The notes: a model not told the origin generated them from the sequence alone. A stretch of DNA of 64,000 nt from Stentor coeruleus (GCA_001970955.1 MPUH01000040.1:62001-126000); one strand, 5' to 3'; positions 10,701-19,211 are shown, counted from the stretch's first letter. Translations and numbers: made by a program.

Positions 10701-11857
10701 CTAGTTGTTTGGTTTTTGATGAAGTCTTCAATTGTTTTACTATAAGGTTGAGTATTTGCGTACCATGTATAAAATAGCTCATTATTATAATTCCCTGTGA
10801 CTTCACTTATATACACAAAGGAATTAAGATATCCACAAACCAAAGACTGTTCGCTTGGAGCTCTTATTGTCACAGCTGGAGCCATAACTATTCCTGAATA
10901 AATTGCAGTTGTCGTATAAATTAACTGACTAGGGTCACACAAGTAATCAAACAATGGTTCAGTAGAAATACTAAATTGTGTATTTGATGTAAAAGAATAC
11001 CCTAATCCAAAATACAAATAAAACACTTTATCTTGAGCTGCACAACTATAATCTTTACCCAAATTCCCACTAGTCCTAAAAATTTCATCACAAGGCAAAT
11101 TCTCAGTGTTAAGAATTTTCTCACTGAAAGTTACAGCAATTGCCTCAAAAGTTTCAGTGAATTCTGTTGATGTGACTACCGCGCTCAAACAGTTTACACA
11201 TAAAAAATTTATATAATCAAACCCTATTTCACAATACAAACATGTTTTACTATCTGAACATATAAGACAATTATCAGGACATGCTTTACAAACCTTATTT
11301 TCTAAATAAAAGCCAGGGATACAATAAGTGCATATATCAGATAAACAAGTTGCACAGTTGCTGCTACATGGAATACAAAAGTTGTTTAATAGATAAAATC
11401 CATCATTGCATTGAGTGCAGATGTCAAGAGAGCCACAATTTCGACAATTTGGTTTACAAAGCTGGCATTTTTTTTCATGTGTTAGAAAACTACCATCAGC
11501 ACAAGAAATACAAGTTTTACTTAGTTGATCACAGCTCACACAACCTTCTAATCCACAGATTCCACATGTAAAGTTTTCGAATAAACTGAAATAGTCAAAA
11601 CATTCTAAGCAAGTTTGAGCGTTTGAACATTTTTTACAAGGATACGAACACTGCTCACAACCTTTTTCTGTTAAATAATACCCTTCAAAGCATGTTGTAA
11701 ATTTACTATTGGTTTGATCACAGTTTTGATCAGAATTAAGATAATATCCAGAATTACACTCTATACAAAATGTATCATTTACACAAGATAAGCATTGATC
11801 TGAACATGGTTCACAATAAGTTGAAATGTTTAAGAAGTATTCATTTGAGCATAAATT
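7751..11857 (-). CDS. C-terminal part of giant Cys-rich / REJ-PKD-like membrane protein
   Basis: Open from 11857 to TAA at 7751 (1368 codons) but with no plausible ATG at its front, so it is read as the continuation of the gene starting at 13933. In order: more CxxC-x5-CxxC-GYYL Cys-rich units (to about 11200); a large Thr/Ser-rich ectodomain with a PKD/REJ-like patch (LDGSKSYDPDGYGDLTYKWTC); a GPS-like patch (NWVCIYYETSWVAGDCEY); then a membrane helix (VIIVIVLVIALIIGYTVLFI) and four more hydrophobic segments before a short basic cytosolic tail. This order resembles REJ/polycystin-1-like surface receptors, without a visible PLAT or channel domain. A duplication at N 9237 adds 35 false codons. 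A role in surface adhesion or sensing is inference. Confidence 0.75.
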   Translation of the reverse strand, partial: NLCSNEYFLNISTYCEPCSDQCLSCVNDTFCIECNSGYYLNSDQNCDQTNSKFTTCFEGYYLTEKGCEQCSYPCKKCSNAQTCLECFDYFSLFENFTCGICGLEGCVSCDQLSKTCISCADGSFLTHEKKCQLCKPNCRNCGSLDICTQCNDGFYLLNNFCIPCSSNCATCLSDICTYCIPGFYLENKVCKACPDNCLICSDSKTCLYCEIGFDYINFLCVNCLSAVVTSTEFTETFEAIAVTFSEKILNTENLPCDEIFRTSGNLGKDYSCAAQDKVFYLYFGLGYSFTSNTQFSISTEPLFDYLCDPSQLIYTTTAIYSGIVMAPAVTIRAPSEQSLVCGYLNSFVYISEVTGNYNNELFYTWYANTQPYSKTIEDFIKNQTTSFFSIPLELFDQVSTQLLIGIEIENSIKISSSGIIEIDITTDEIYLIEIDSYKELNISTTRTWLFNARGNDYCSKQDRISTKWLLAYTTDSTFSIEKVNINTIRYQLYIPKNALKPNNDYIFTFNVSSYEIFGSSELILHTLPDPLVIIFNRFSGTQSSNNILILDGSKSYDPDGYGDLTYKWTCYEKNTVNPCKNSTNGLLDFDSTSSILMINNTILPTKVTMNFTLTIYENTIYRTATKSLLIEYNSTLQTDIFGYSEIARFEPTKSHSFALSVESSTNYTISWAIQDSSYVFTPDNVLNFYIPDHILEHSKTYTFIITATQDDLAEAKVYIELKTNCLPVCISNLAVEEIEVADYAYYRLFISQCGDIDEDFPLTYMFSIIDDTGFKMPISKRNYYSFVEAKLLSGVLTGHVNVCDQLDGCQDYTQEFNSTHSSISRMLSDIISEFTDDIFNPELTPIYALMFLKIKNFDDTSEIDHIVNQVYSYXNPELTPIYALMFLKIKNFDDTSEIDHIVNQVYSYLTGAIEIHSDSLTIYLALFLELMQGKQKGSLTESRILSYIISTRNILDHNLDLINHEQLETTYLISYLIMSRNDYEPDNILQGKSSIDYVLSLHSANNPPQNLIGSFTEGEASYTRYRDYLSNFLTNEEWESTYGAKVLSVSKELNYIADLTILKLPGSNHYSQIVAITFESVGYIENNTITFIEREKIPLIEHSIEVHVEANTSYYSNWVCIYYETSWVAGDCEYKIESDYFIISVSRNAIFQVVDYEQFYSSAPITYGPVIIVIVLVIALIIGYTVLFILDRKNDIKYAESFRNQPKPFEYSTIMLIIKNTLFLSIFARDYTLKKAPKVLAFLLILNIQLCIEGLFVSFNIVSDIYTTRISVRGLIAAIFTIGHNVLASYNYSPSKKSTYWTYTVFCFLQFLISSAIIFYINSKYTQGKNTEWVLSFLFGLCIEVIIEITVMIIVSIRDQKEPKSNQA
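9133..9341. repeat. About 104-nt direct duplication around N 9237
   Basis: 9133-9236 recurs from 9238 with a few substitutions (for example ggggtc/ggtgtt). Unmerged assembly overlap, possibly allelic, inside the REJ-like gene. Confidence 0.8.
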
Positions 11858-12028
11858 TCATGTGTTTTTTGAATTTCATATTGCACAACCTTAGTCTGAG
11901 CATGTATCACAATTTGTGGTTTTCCAAAATCACTCTTGTGGACATTGATAGCAGGTGCTTTCATCGCAGATTTCGCATTCGTCACTCCATCTTCTTCATT
12001 CTTCTCCAGAAAGATAATAATTGGCTCA
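11858..12028 (-). other. Stop-rich linker of the Cys-rich gene (six in-frame stops)
   Basis: The single frame that joins the two halves of the Cys-rich gene keeps its CxxC spacing here (CEIC, CYQC, CDTC) but contains five TGA and one TAA within 57 codons. Mapped on the repeat, three TGA fall on expected Cys positions and a TGG falls on a fourth. There is no frameshift, and no 15- or 16-nt GT-AG intron removes the stops. It is local decay, clustered base errors, or recoding; see findings. Confidence 0.7.
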
Positions 12029-13933
12029 GCATTTTTTGCATTTACCTTGATTATCGCAGATAGCGCAATTTGTCTCAATCTCGCAGGGAGTGCAATTAGA
12101 ATTATATAGATAGTAACTATTTGCACAGAGAAGGCAAATATTATTATCTTTGCAGTAAATGCAGTTTTTATCATCACAGGATGAACAAACTTCAGAGCCA
12201 GTCGATATTTTATTGCCTGGGTTGCAAGTAAGGCAGTATGTTGAATTTAAACAAGTAGCACAATTTTGTGGACACATTTCACAAAGCCCATCTTCAGTAA
12301 CAAAAAATCCATCTAAGCAATTGTCACACTTTCCAGCATCATAACATTCTGCACATCCAGACTGACACCTTAAACATTGAAGTGTATCATTTAAATAAAA
12401 CCCTTCTATGCACCCATTACACACATTATTTGAAATACAATCCAAACAATTTTCTTCACAAGGTAAACAATAAGCCTCTATAGTATCAGTAGCTTCTACA
12501 TAATAATATTTATTCCAACATGATAAACATCCATTATCATCACAATCTTTGCATCCACTACTACAAATTTTACAAGTTGAGTCACTTTTATAAAGATATC
12601 CTTGATCATAACAATTATCACAAACTGTGCTATTATTGCAATTTTCACATCCATTTATGCATTTTTCACATAGTGATTCGGTTGTGGTATAATAACTTTT
12701 AGAACATGTATCGCAATTTGTAGAACTTGTACAAGAGTCACATCCAGAAATACAGTTTTGACATAGACTACTTGAGTTTAAAAAGTAAAATTGTGGACAT
12801 TTATCACATGTTAACTTATCTGAACATTCTAAACACACTCCATTACACTTTTCGCAAATGAGTCCATCTAAAAAATACCCTGTATCACAGGTTTCACATT
12901 CATATGATTTAGTGCAAGTTATACAATTATCCATACAAGGTAAACATTGACTAGAGGATGCGTCGATATAGTATCCATTTTTACATCCTATGCAATTACC
13001 TTCATTTGAACAACTTTCACAATTAGAGCCACAACTTAGACAGCGATCGATAGAAAGATAGTAACCAGATTCACATTCTCCACATCCTGTACTATTTAGG
13101 CAGATATTACAGCCATTTAAGCATGGATTGCATTTTCCTGAAGAAGTTCTGTAGTAGCCAATTCCACAGACATTGCATGAACTTGATGATAAGCATGANT
13201 AGCCAATTCCACAGACATTGCATGAACTTGATGATAAGCATGAAATACAATTAGGAACACAGTATATGCAATCAGAGTTTTCAAGGAAGTATCCTGGTAA
13301 GCAGGTTGTGCAATCTGTTGAATCTATACAGGATTCACATCCTCTCTCACAGCTATTGCAATTATTATCATCTGTAAGGTAAAATCCTAGATGGCATACA
13401 GAGCAATTCAAAGAATCCAAGCATGTTTTACAAGAGACTATTGTAGGACAGTCTACCATAACTCTTTTTTGATGAAGATAATAAAAATACAAACTCACAT
13501 CTGAACTGTTATCAAACTTCTCTACAAAAAGTTCATAAACCCCTTCAAAAGTTGTATTAGCCCCAATTTCAATAACAAAAACCTGATTATAAGTTTCTAA
13601 GCATTCATAAATTTCAACATCATTTATCTCTTGTTCCCTGATTTCAATATACACTTCAGGTATCATATAAGAACTTTTATTAAGTTTCAATTCATAACAA
13701 TTTCTATCATGGATCCTTAGCTCATGATGATTTTTAAAGGAAGTGTCTTGGAATAATTTTAAAAAATTCTCAATAAAGATTTCAATATTCTCAGTACTTG
13801 AATATAAATGTAAGGTTTTTTCTTGATTATTAATATGCTCTTTTTTGGATAAAAGATAAGAAAAGTCTTCCTCTGCTAATGCTGTTAGGCAGATGGTTAT
13901 TAGCAAAGGTAAAAACTTTAGACGCCTGACCAT
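12026..13933 (-). CDS. N-terminal part of giant Cys-rich protein with signal peptide
   Basis: ATG at 13933 begins a clear signal peptide (MVRRLKFLPLLITICLTALA), so the product enters the secretory path. About 150 residues of non-repetitive ectodomain follow, then some fifteen tandem units of the form CxxC-x5-CxxC-xxGYYL-x6-CxxC, as in furin-like or GCC2/GCC3-type Cys-rich repeats of ciliate surface proteins. The frame ends at TGA 12026-12028, in the middle of a unit, without a tail. That abrupt end and the matching repeats downstream show that it continues into 7751-11857, making a gene of roughly 2,000 codons. A 44-nt duplication at N 13199 adds 15 false codons. Confidence 0.8.
   Translation of the reverse strand: MVRRLKFLPLLITICLTALAEEDFSYLLSKKEHINNQEKTLHLYSSTENIEIFIENFLKLFQDTSFKNHHELRIHDRNCYELKLNKSSYMIPEVYIEIREQEINDVEIYECLETYNQVFVIEIGANTTFEGVYELFVEKFDNSSDVSLYFYYLHQKRVMVDCPTIVSCKTCLDSLNCSVCHLGFYLTDDNNCNSCERGCESCIDSTDCTTCLPGYFLENSDCIYCVPNCISCLSSSSCNVCGIGXSCLSSSSCNVCGIGYYRTSSGKCNPCLNGCNICLNSTGCGECESGYYLSIDRCLSCGSNCESCSNEGNCIGCKNGYYIDASSSQCLPCMDNCITCTKSYECETCDTGYFLDGLICEKCNGVCLECSDKLTCDKCPQFYFLNSSSLCQNCISGCDSCTSSTNCDTCSKSYYTTTESLCEKCINGCENCNNSTVCDNCYDQGYLYKSDSTCKICSSGCKDCDDNGCLSCWNKYYYVEATDTIEAYCLPCEENCLDCISNNVCNGCIEGFYLNDTLQCLRCQSGCAECYDAGKCDNCLDGFFVTEDGLCEMCPQNCATCLNSTYCLTCNPGNKISTGSEVCSSCDDKNCIYCKDNNICLLCANSYYLYNSNCTPCEIETNCAICDNQGKCKKC
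13155..13243. repeat. 44-nt direct duplication around N 13199
   Basis: 13155-13198 recurs at 13200-13243. Assembly overlap within a Cys-rich unit. Confidence 0.8.
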
Positions 13934-14171
13934 ATTTTATTAATGGTAGTGTGATAGGAAACTGTGAAGATGATAAATTGGATTTGAAGTGATTTTTTTA
14001 GGATTGAATGAAGGTATTTAGAGGAATAATGATTAGAAAATATGATAATCTGATGTAAGATTTTTATGTGAAATAGAGATTTTTTTGTGTTATGGTATAG
14101 GCTGGGTTTTTTTAGTTCTTTTTATAATAAGCTTGAGTCAAAATATCCTTTAACTTAAAAATCTAAAAATT

Positions 14172-16985
14172 ATGCATTTTAATAAAATGTCAAATGATGA
14201 TCGTGAAATTCTATTAGAAGTTCTAGACTGGATAAACGGTAAAAACGATGATGTCGAGAGAATTCAAGGTCATCCAAAAGCTAATACCAAGTGGTATATA
14301 GTAAGTTGCAAGTGGTTAAATAAATGGAAGCGTCTCAGCAACCTTTCAAAAGAACCAATAATTGATAATGATTTTACTGAGTTGGGAGCCATAGATAGTG
14401 AAGACATAATTGATTTCACTATTAAAGCAAAGCCAGAGGGTATTTTGATCCTCAAACCAGGGTTGCGAGTTGGAAGAGATTTTGAGTTTTTGCCTGAAAA
14501 AGCTTGGGATTTCCTAAGCAATAGATATAACTATCTGCATAAAATTGTAAGGAAAAGTGTCCAAGTCAATGAAAAAACTACACAAATCGAGATTGCTTTG
14601 CTTTCAATAAGAGTAATATACGTTATAGAAAGAGAACTTAAATCTGAAATTCCTCAAACTTATTTTGTCTCACATAAAGAACTTTTAAGCTCAGTCATTT
14701 CAATACTAGAAAAAGGTAACGTCCCAGATTACTCTTGTGATTCTAAACTTTGGAAATTAAATTCAGAAACAACCCCATTCGAATTAGCTAAGCTCATTCA
14801 ATCATCTAATAAAAGTAGTTTTATATTCCCAGGAAGCCAATGTGATGATACTTCACTAACAATAGACAGTTATCAAATACTCCCAACAGATATTCTTGTA
14901 ATTGAAGGCCGTGAAAATTTCGGCATTAACGATTTCTTTAAGGAAAAACCTAAGGAAAAAGAAATGTGTGAGAAATGTCATAAGTTTTCAAATAAAGGTC
15001 GGCGTTGTAAATGTGGTAGATACAACTACTGCAATGATTTTTGTGAGAAAAATGACTCTTTTCATGATTGTCGGAAAAAAACAATGAATAATACACAGAA
15101 TAGTACTTCATGTATGGGTAGAGTTGGTCTTCAAAATCTTGGTAATACATGTTATATGAATTCTGGTCTTCAATGTTTGGCTAATACATATGAACTTACA
15201 CAATATATTTTAAATGATGAGTATATTGATGATTTAAATTTGAATAGTGTTTTAGGATCAAAAGGAAATGAACTTACACGTGAATATGCTGATTTGATTA
15301 AAGAAATGTGGAATGGGAGTAATCATTGCATATCTCCATGGGGTGTGAAAAATGCCTTTGGGAAATTCGCTATGCAGTTTTTTGGGTATAATCAACAGGA
15401 CTCACAGGAAATGCTTGGATTTTTAATTGATGGTCTTCATGAAGACCTTAATAGAATTAAAGTTAAACCTTATGTTGAAGACCCAAATCTTCGGAGCACT
15501 GGTGAAAGTGAATTAGCAAGACGATTTTGGGAAAATCATAAACTTAGAAATGATAGCATTATTACTGATTTAATGCATGGACAATTTCGTTCTGAAGTTG
15601 AATGCCCTTTGTGTAATAAAATATCTTTATCTTTCGATCCTTTTTTAATGATATCTTTACCAATACCTGAAAGTTTTTCAAAATGTGCAGAGTTTATTTA
15701 TATAGATGGAAATAAAGCTATTAAAGCTAAAGCGATTGTAGAAAAAGGTTCTAGAGTTCGAGGAATTGTAGAAAGTGCATGTGAGATTTTTAATTTAAGG
15801 TACAATGAAGTTATTGCAGCAGAAATAGACTCAGAATATATTGATTCATTTGTGTATGAAGCAGATAAAATTAGTAAAAGGTCAATTTTGGCTATATATA
15901 AAAAATCTGATATTCAAATTGCTGAAGAAAACAAATCAAATTCTTGTGTGATCTTTCTTAATTTTAAGAAAAAATATTATGAATTAGATGGAAGATCAAT
16001 AGGACAACCACAGTTACTCTGTGTAAACAAAAATATAACTTTAAAAGAACTCTATAAAGTCGTGTTTGACTATGTTATTAAGCTAAAAAGTGGTGTGGTT
16101 TCTGGCAATGAGCAGTTATTTGCTGAAAATTTTGGTAAATTTAATGCNCGTGTAAACAAAAATATAACTTTAAAAGAACTCTATAAAGTCGTGTTTGACT
16201 ATGTTATTAAGTTAAAAAGTGGTGTGGTTTCTGGCAATGAGCAGTTATTTGCTGAAAATTTTGGTAAATTTAATGCTAAAGGACGCAACGATAATTTTTT
16301 TAATTTGAAAATCTGCAACCCAAAACAATTTTCTTGTGTGATTTGTGATAAGTTGATGTGCAATGGGTGTATTATCATGTATGAAGATACGATTTTAGCA
16401 ACATATTTAAATAAACTCAAAGAAAATAATCTTCGTATAACTGTATTGTTTCAAGAATCTTTAGATGAAACAACCATTTTTAGCAATGTCCAAGAGCACA
16501 TATCTTACTCGAATACCAAAAGCCCAAAAAAATCTAATGATATAATTCATATATCCAAATGCTTTGAGTTGTTTTCTGAGCGCGAGAAGCTTGATCAACA
16601 AAATAGTGTGTTCTGTTCAAACTGCAGAACTCACGTTGAAGGGTTCAAAAAAATGGAGGTTTATCGTTTGCCTCGTATATTAATCTTGCATTTCAAAAGG
16701 TTTAAACAAAAGAGCCTCTTCAGTTCGAAAAACTCAAAAAGTATTGAGTTCCCAATAGAAGGCTTTGATATGAGTCAATGTACTCGATTTTGTCGAGGTA
16801 TTTACGACCTTTATGCAGTTTCTAATCATTTTGGATCTTTAGAAGGTGGACATTATACAGCTTATGCTAAATCCCAAGATGGCCAATGGCGAAATTTTGA
16901 CGACTCTTCAGTTTCCATAGTCCAAAACGTTCGTAATATCGTAGGACCTTCAGCTTATGTGCTTTTTTACCGTTTAAGGGATTAG
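14172..16985 (+). CDS. Ubiquitin-specific protease (DUSP-MYND-UCH)
   Basis: Deubiquitinase of the USP family, cleaving ubiquitin from proteins. Residues about 40-120 are a DUSP domain (WYIVSCKWLNKWKR ... LKPGLRVGRDFEFLPEKAWDFL). A MYND-type zinc finger lies at about 266-300 (CEKCHKFS..GRRCKCGRYNYC..CEK..HDC). The UCH domain starts at about 318 with the Cys box GLQNLGNTCYMNSGLQCL (catalytic Cys about 327) and ends with the His box GSLEGGHYTAYAKSQDG and FDDSSVS. The order is USP4/15-like, with the MYND finger added. A 129-nt duplication around N 16148 adds 43 false codons, so the real protein is about 894 aa. ATG 14172; divergent from the Cys-rich gene by 238 nt. Confidence 0.93.
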   Translation: MHFNKMSNDDREILLEVLDWINGKNDDVERIQGHPKANTKWYIVSCKWLNKWKRLSNLSKEPIIDNDFTELGAIDSEDIIDFTIKAKPEGILILKPGLRVGRDFEFLPEKAWDFLSNRYNYLHKIVRKSVQVNEKTTQIEIALLSIRVIYVIERELKSEIPQTYFVSHKELLSSVISILEKGNVPDYSCDSKLWKLNSETTPFELAKLIQSSNKSSFIFPGSQCDDTSLTIDSYQILPTDILVIEGRENFGINDFFKEKPKEKEMCEKCHKFSNKGRRCKCGRYNYCNDFCEKNDSFHDCRKKTMNNTQNSTSCMGRVGLQNLGNTCYMNSGLQCLANTYELTQYILNDEYIDDLNLNSVLGSKGNELTREYADLIKEMWNGSNHCISPWGVKNAFGKFAMQFFGYNQQDSQEMLGFLIDGLHEDLNRIKVKPYVEDPNLRSTGESELARRFWENHKLRNDSIITDLMHGQFRSEVECPLCNKISLSFDPFLMISLPIPESFSKCAEFIYIDGNKAIKAKAIVEKGSRVRGIVESACEIFNLRYNEVIAAEIDSEYIDSFVYEADKISKRSILAIYKKSDIQIAEENKSNSCVIFLNFKKKYYELDGRSIGQPQLLCVNKNITLKELYKVVFDYVIKLKSGVVSGNEQLFAENFGKFNXRVNKNITLKELYKVVFDYVIKLKSGVVSGNEQLFAENFGKFNAKGRNDNFFNLKICNPKQFSCVICDKLMCNGCIIMYEDTILATYLNKLKENNLRITVLFQESLDETTIFSNVQEHISYSNTKSPKKSNDIIHISKCFELFSEREKLDQQNSVFCSNCRTHVEGFKKMEVYRLPRILILHFKRFKQKSLFSSKNSKSIEFPIEGFDMSQCTRFCRGIYDLYAVSNHFGSLEGGHYTAYAKSQDGQWRNFDDSSVSIVQNVRNIVGPSAYVLFYRLRD
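16020..16277. repeat. About 128-nt direct duplication around N 16148 in the USP gene
   Basis: Sequence from about 16020 to 16147 recurs after the N to about 16277 with at least one difference (aagcta/aagtta). Assembly overlap. Confidence 0.8.
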
Positions 16986-17010
16986 CCCATATCTAGATAA
17001 TATCATATAA

Positions 17011-17646
17011 ATGCAAAAAAACTTTGAAATTCTTATCGCCCTAGTAAAGGACTTACAAACTGCATTTAAATCTTTTAGAACTGCAATCAAAAAACAGTTA
17101 GAGCCTGAAGAACTTAGCCAAAAACAATTAGTGTTTTTAAAAATCCTCAAAAGCTTTAGTTTACTTATTACTAATACTAAAGATTGCCCTGAAGTGAAAA
17201 GTTTGAAAAGAGAAACTGAAAAGATTGTTAAAGAGTACAAAGGGTTATGCAAAGAAAAGGAAAATATCGAAATGCCGACTGAGATTTTAATACCAAGTTT
17301 AGAAGAAGATAAAGATGTTTATAATAGTCCTGAGGATATTAATAATAGAATTTCCTTAGAGAGAAATGAAGAGATAGCCAAATTACATAAGGAAATGTGT
17401 GAACTTAATGAAATGTTTAAAGATTTTTCTATTCTGGTTAAAGAACAAGGTGTTGAGTTAGAAAAAGCGAGGATTGAAGTTGATATTGCTGAGAGGACAA
17501 CTGAAAGAGTGAATAATGAATTAGTAAAAGCTCGATATTGGGATAAGAAAAGTAGGAATAAGTGTTGTTGTATTTCGATTATTGTCGGAGGAATTGTGCT
17601 AGCGATAGGAGGAGTTGTTGCTGGAATTGTGATTTCAGGAAAGTAA
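17011..17646 (+). CDS. Syntaxin-like Qa-SNARE (211 aa)
   Basis: Tail-anchored SNARE for membrane fusion. The SNARE motif at about residues 118-178 follows syntaxins closely: EEIAKLHKEMCELNEMFKDF, then ILVKEQGVELEKARIEV, where Gln 146 sits at the zero-layer position (compare the syntaxin LVESQGEMIDRIEYNV). The motif ends in a basic KKSRNK and a Cys triplet, possibly palmitoylated, followed by a Gly-rich C-terminal membrane anchor (ISIIVGGIVLAIGGVVAGIV). The N-terminal helices (1-85) would be a short Habc bundle, though not clearly so. ATG 17011 lies 25 nt after the USP stop. Which compartment it serves cannot be told. Confidence 0.8.
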   Translation: MQKNFEILIALVKDLQTAFKSFRTAIKKQLEPEELSQKQLVFLKILKSFSLLITNTKDCPEVKSLKRETEKIVKEYKGLCKEKENIEMPTEILIPSLEEDKDVYNSPEDINNRISLERNEEIAKLHKEMCELNEMFKDFSILVKEQGVELEKARIEVDIAERTTERVNNELVKARYWDKKSRNKCCCISIIVGGIVLAIGGVVAGIVISGK

Positions 17647-18245
17647 AATTTTATTGATAATTATTGTATAAGAAATAATAGAATAGAGAAATATGTTAAA
17701 GTATTTGAGATATGTGATAGGATGGAAACTATTTTTTTGAATATAAGATTTGGGATGTAGGATGTTTAAGATAGTTATTGGAGAATAAGATTTTAGTATA
17801 TGCAGTTGATACGATATAATTTTTTTATCAAGAATAGTTTAAGTGAATTTCAGAAAATATAATATAAAAATCGCAGTGTTTTAATTGTTTTGATTTTATC
17901 AGCGAAAGACAGCTTTATCAAGAACATTATATACAGAATAGCACTATTATTATGCATCTTTGCTTATAGTATACAATACAACTATTTAATTTATTCCTAC
18001 AACTTTTAACGATAAAGTGAATAGTATCTTATTATTATAAAATGAATAGTATCTTATTATTATAAAATGAATACTATCTTATTATTATAAAATCAACAAT
18101 AATTCAAAAAATACTGTTATATATATTTTGTTATTTTTTATCTATACTCACTATTAATAATTTGTTTTCTAATATACTTAAAAAAACTATAAATTTGAAA
18201 TAAAATAAATGAGCACAAGTACTTATCTAAATATAACTTAATATG
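17647..18245. other. Intergenic, one short tandem repeat
   Basis: 599 nt between convergent genes. Apart from the 3 x 25-nt repeat at 18019-18093 nothing is seen. Confidence 0.6.
18019..18093. repeat. Tandem repeat, 3 x 25 nt
   Basis: Unit begins gaatagtatcttattattat and repeats three times head to tail with one substitution (agt/act) in the third copy. Confidence 0.9.
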
Positions 18246-19211
18246 CTAAAAAAAGCAGCAATGCTTCCTCGCAGATTCAGCTGTAATTCTTTTATCTACA
18301 TCCGTTTCTAGCATTTTTCTAATAAGATCTTGAGTTTCTAAAGACACATGAAATATTTTTTCAAGTAATTCATCACTTGTTATTGTTTTTATTTTTTCTT
18401 TTATCTCAGCTGATGATTTCCCTGAATAAGGAAAAACTCCAGTTAGCATGACTAAAGCTAGAATTCCGCAACTCCAAATATCACATTTTTCTGTATAATT
18501 TTCATTTATAACTTCAGGTGCTAAATAATACAAACTCCCACAACAATCTTTTAATTTTTGGCCTGGTTGTATATAATGTGAACATCCAAAATCAGCTAAT
18601 TTGATGTTTAAACTTGATGAGTCTATGAAGAGTATATTTTCTAACTTTATATCTCGATGGACTAAATTCTGACCATGCAAATATTCAACTGCTTCTAAAA
18701 CCTGCTTCATTATTTCTAAGGTTGTTTCTTCGGTAAACTTATGCAATTTTTTAAGTTTTTCTTCTAGACTACCGCCTTCACAAAGTTCTGTAATAATATA
18801 GATGTTTTGGTTATCTTCAAGCATTTCATAAAACTTAATAATTTTTTTATGATTGAGTTTCGAATGAATAAAAGATTCTTTAAAGGGTCCTCCTGATATA
18901 ATTTCATTATAGCTGAATTTACTTTTTCTAATAATTTTGAGCGCTCGACAGGTTGATGAAGGAATATGCTTGGTTNTAATAATTTTGAGCGCTCGATAGG
19001 TTGATGAAGGAATATGCTTGGTTGAAAGGACCTCTCCAAAAGCTCCAATACCTAAGAAAGAGAGAGAAACATAATCTGAGAGATTAGACATATGTGTATT
19101 CTCAGCAGCTGGAAATTTCAAATGCATTGAGCATTCGTTTATAATATTGATTTTCTCTGAAGTAATTCTATGATTACGAGTTATCATACACCCCATATTT
19201 ATTACGGACAT
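18246..19211 (-). CDS. CDPK-like Ser/Thr protein kinase, no EF hands
   Basis: Complete kinase domain: Gly loop LGIGAFGEV, the ATP Lys in RALKIIRK, HRDIKLENILF, DFGCSH, APEVI, and the lobe IWSCGILALVMLTGVFPYSG ... SAEIKEKI ... DLIRKMLETDVDKRITAESA, which is CAMK/CDPK-type. It ends right after the kinase domain (HCCFF, TAG), so the Ca2+-binding half of a CDPK is absent. The ORF starts at 19211 (MSVINMGC), but the ATG at 19196 would give MGCMIT, a myristoylation/palmitoylation-type N terminus, which I favour. N 18976 with a 47-nt duplication adds 16 false residues between the Gly loop and the Lys. Confidence 0.9.
   Translation of the reverse strand: MSVINMGCMITRNHRITSEKINIINECSMHLKFPAAENTHMSNLSDYVSLSFLGIGAFGEVLSTKHIPSSTYRALKIIXTKHIPSSTCRALKIIRKSKFSYNEIISGGPFKESFIHSKLNHKKIIKFYEMLEDNQNIYIITELCEGGSLEEKLKKLHKFTEETTLEIMKQVLEAVEYLHGQNLVHRDIKLENILFIDSSSLNIKLADFGCSHYIQPGQKLKDCCGSLYYLAPEVINENYTEKCDIWSCGILALVMLTGVFPYSGKSSAEIKEKIKTITSDELLEKIFHVSLETQDLIRKMLETDVDKRITAESARKHCCFF
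18929..19023. repeat. 47-nt direct duplication around N 18976 in the kinase gene
   Basis: 18929-18975 and 18977-19023 differ at one base (gaca/gata), which changes Cys to Tyr in the product. Assembly overlap, perhaps two alleles. Confidence 0.8.

Noticed and set aside
11830-12177. 115-aa open frame overlapping the Cys-rich gene in another minus frame
   Set aside because: It lacks the CxxC pattern that continues in the main frame through the same bases; an alternate-frame shadow.
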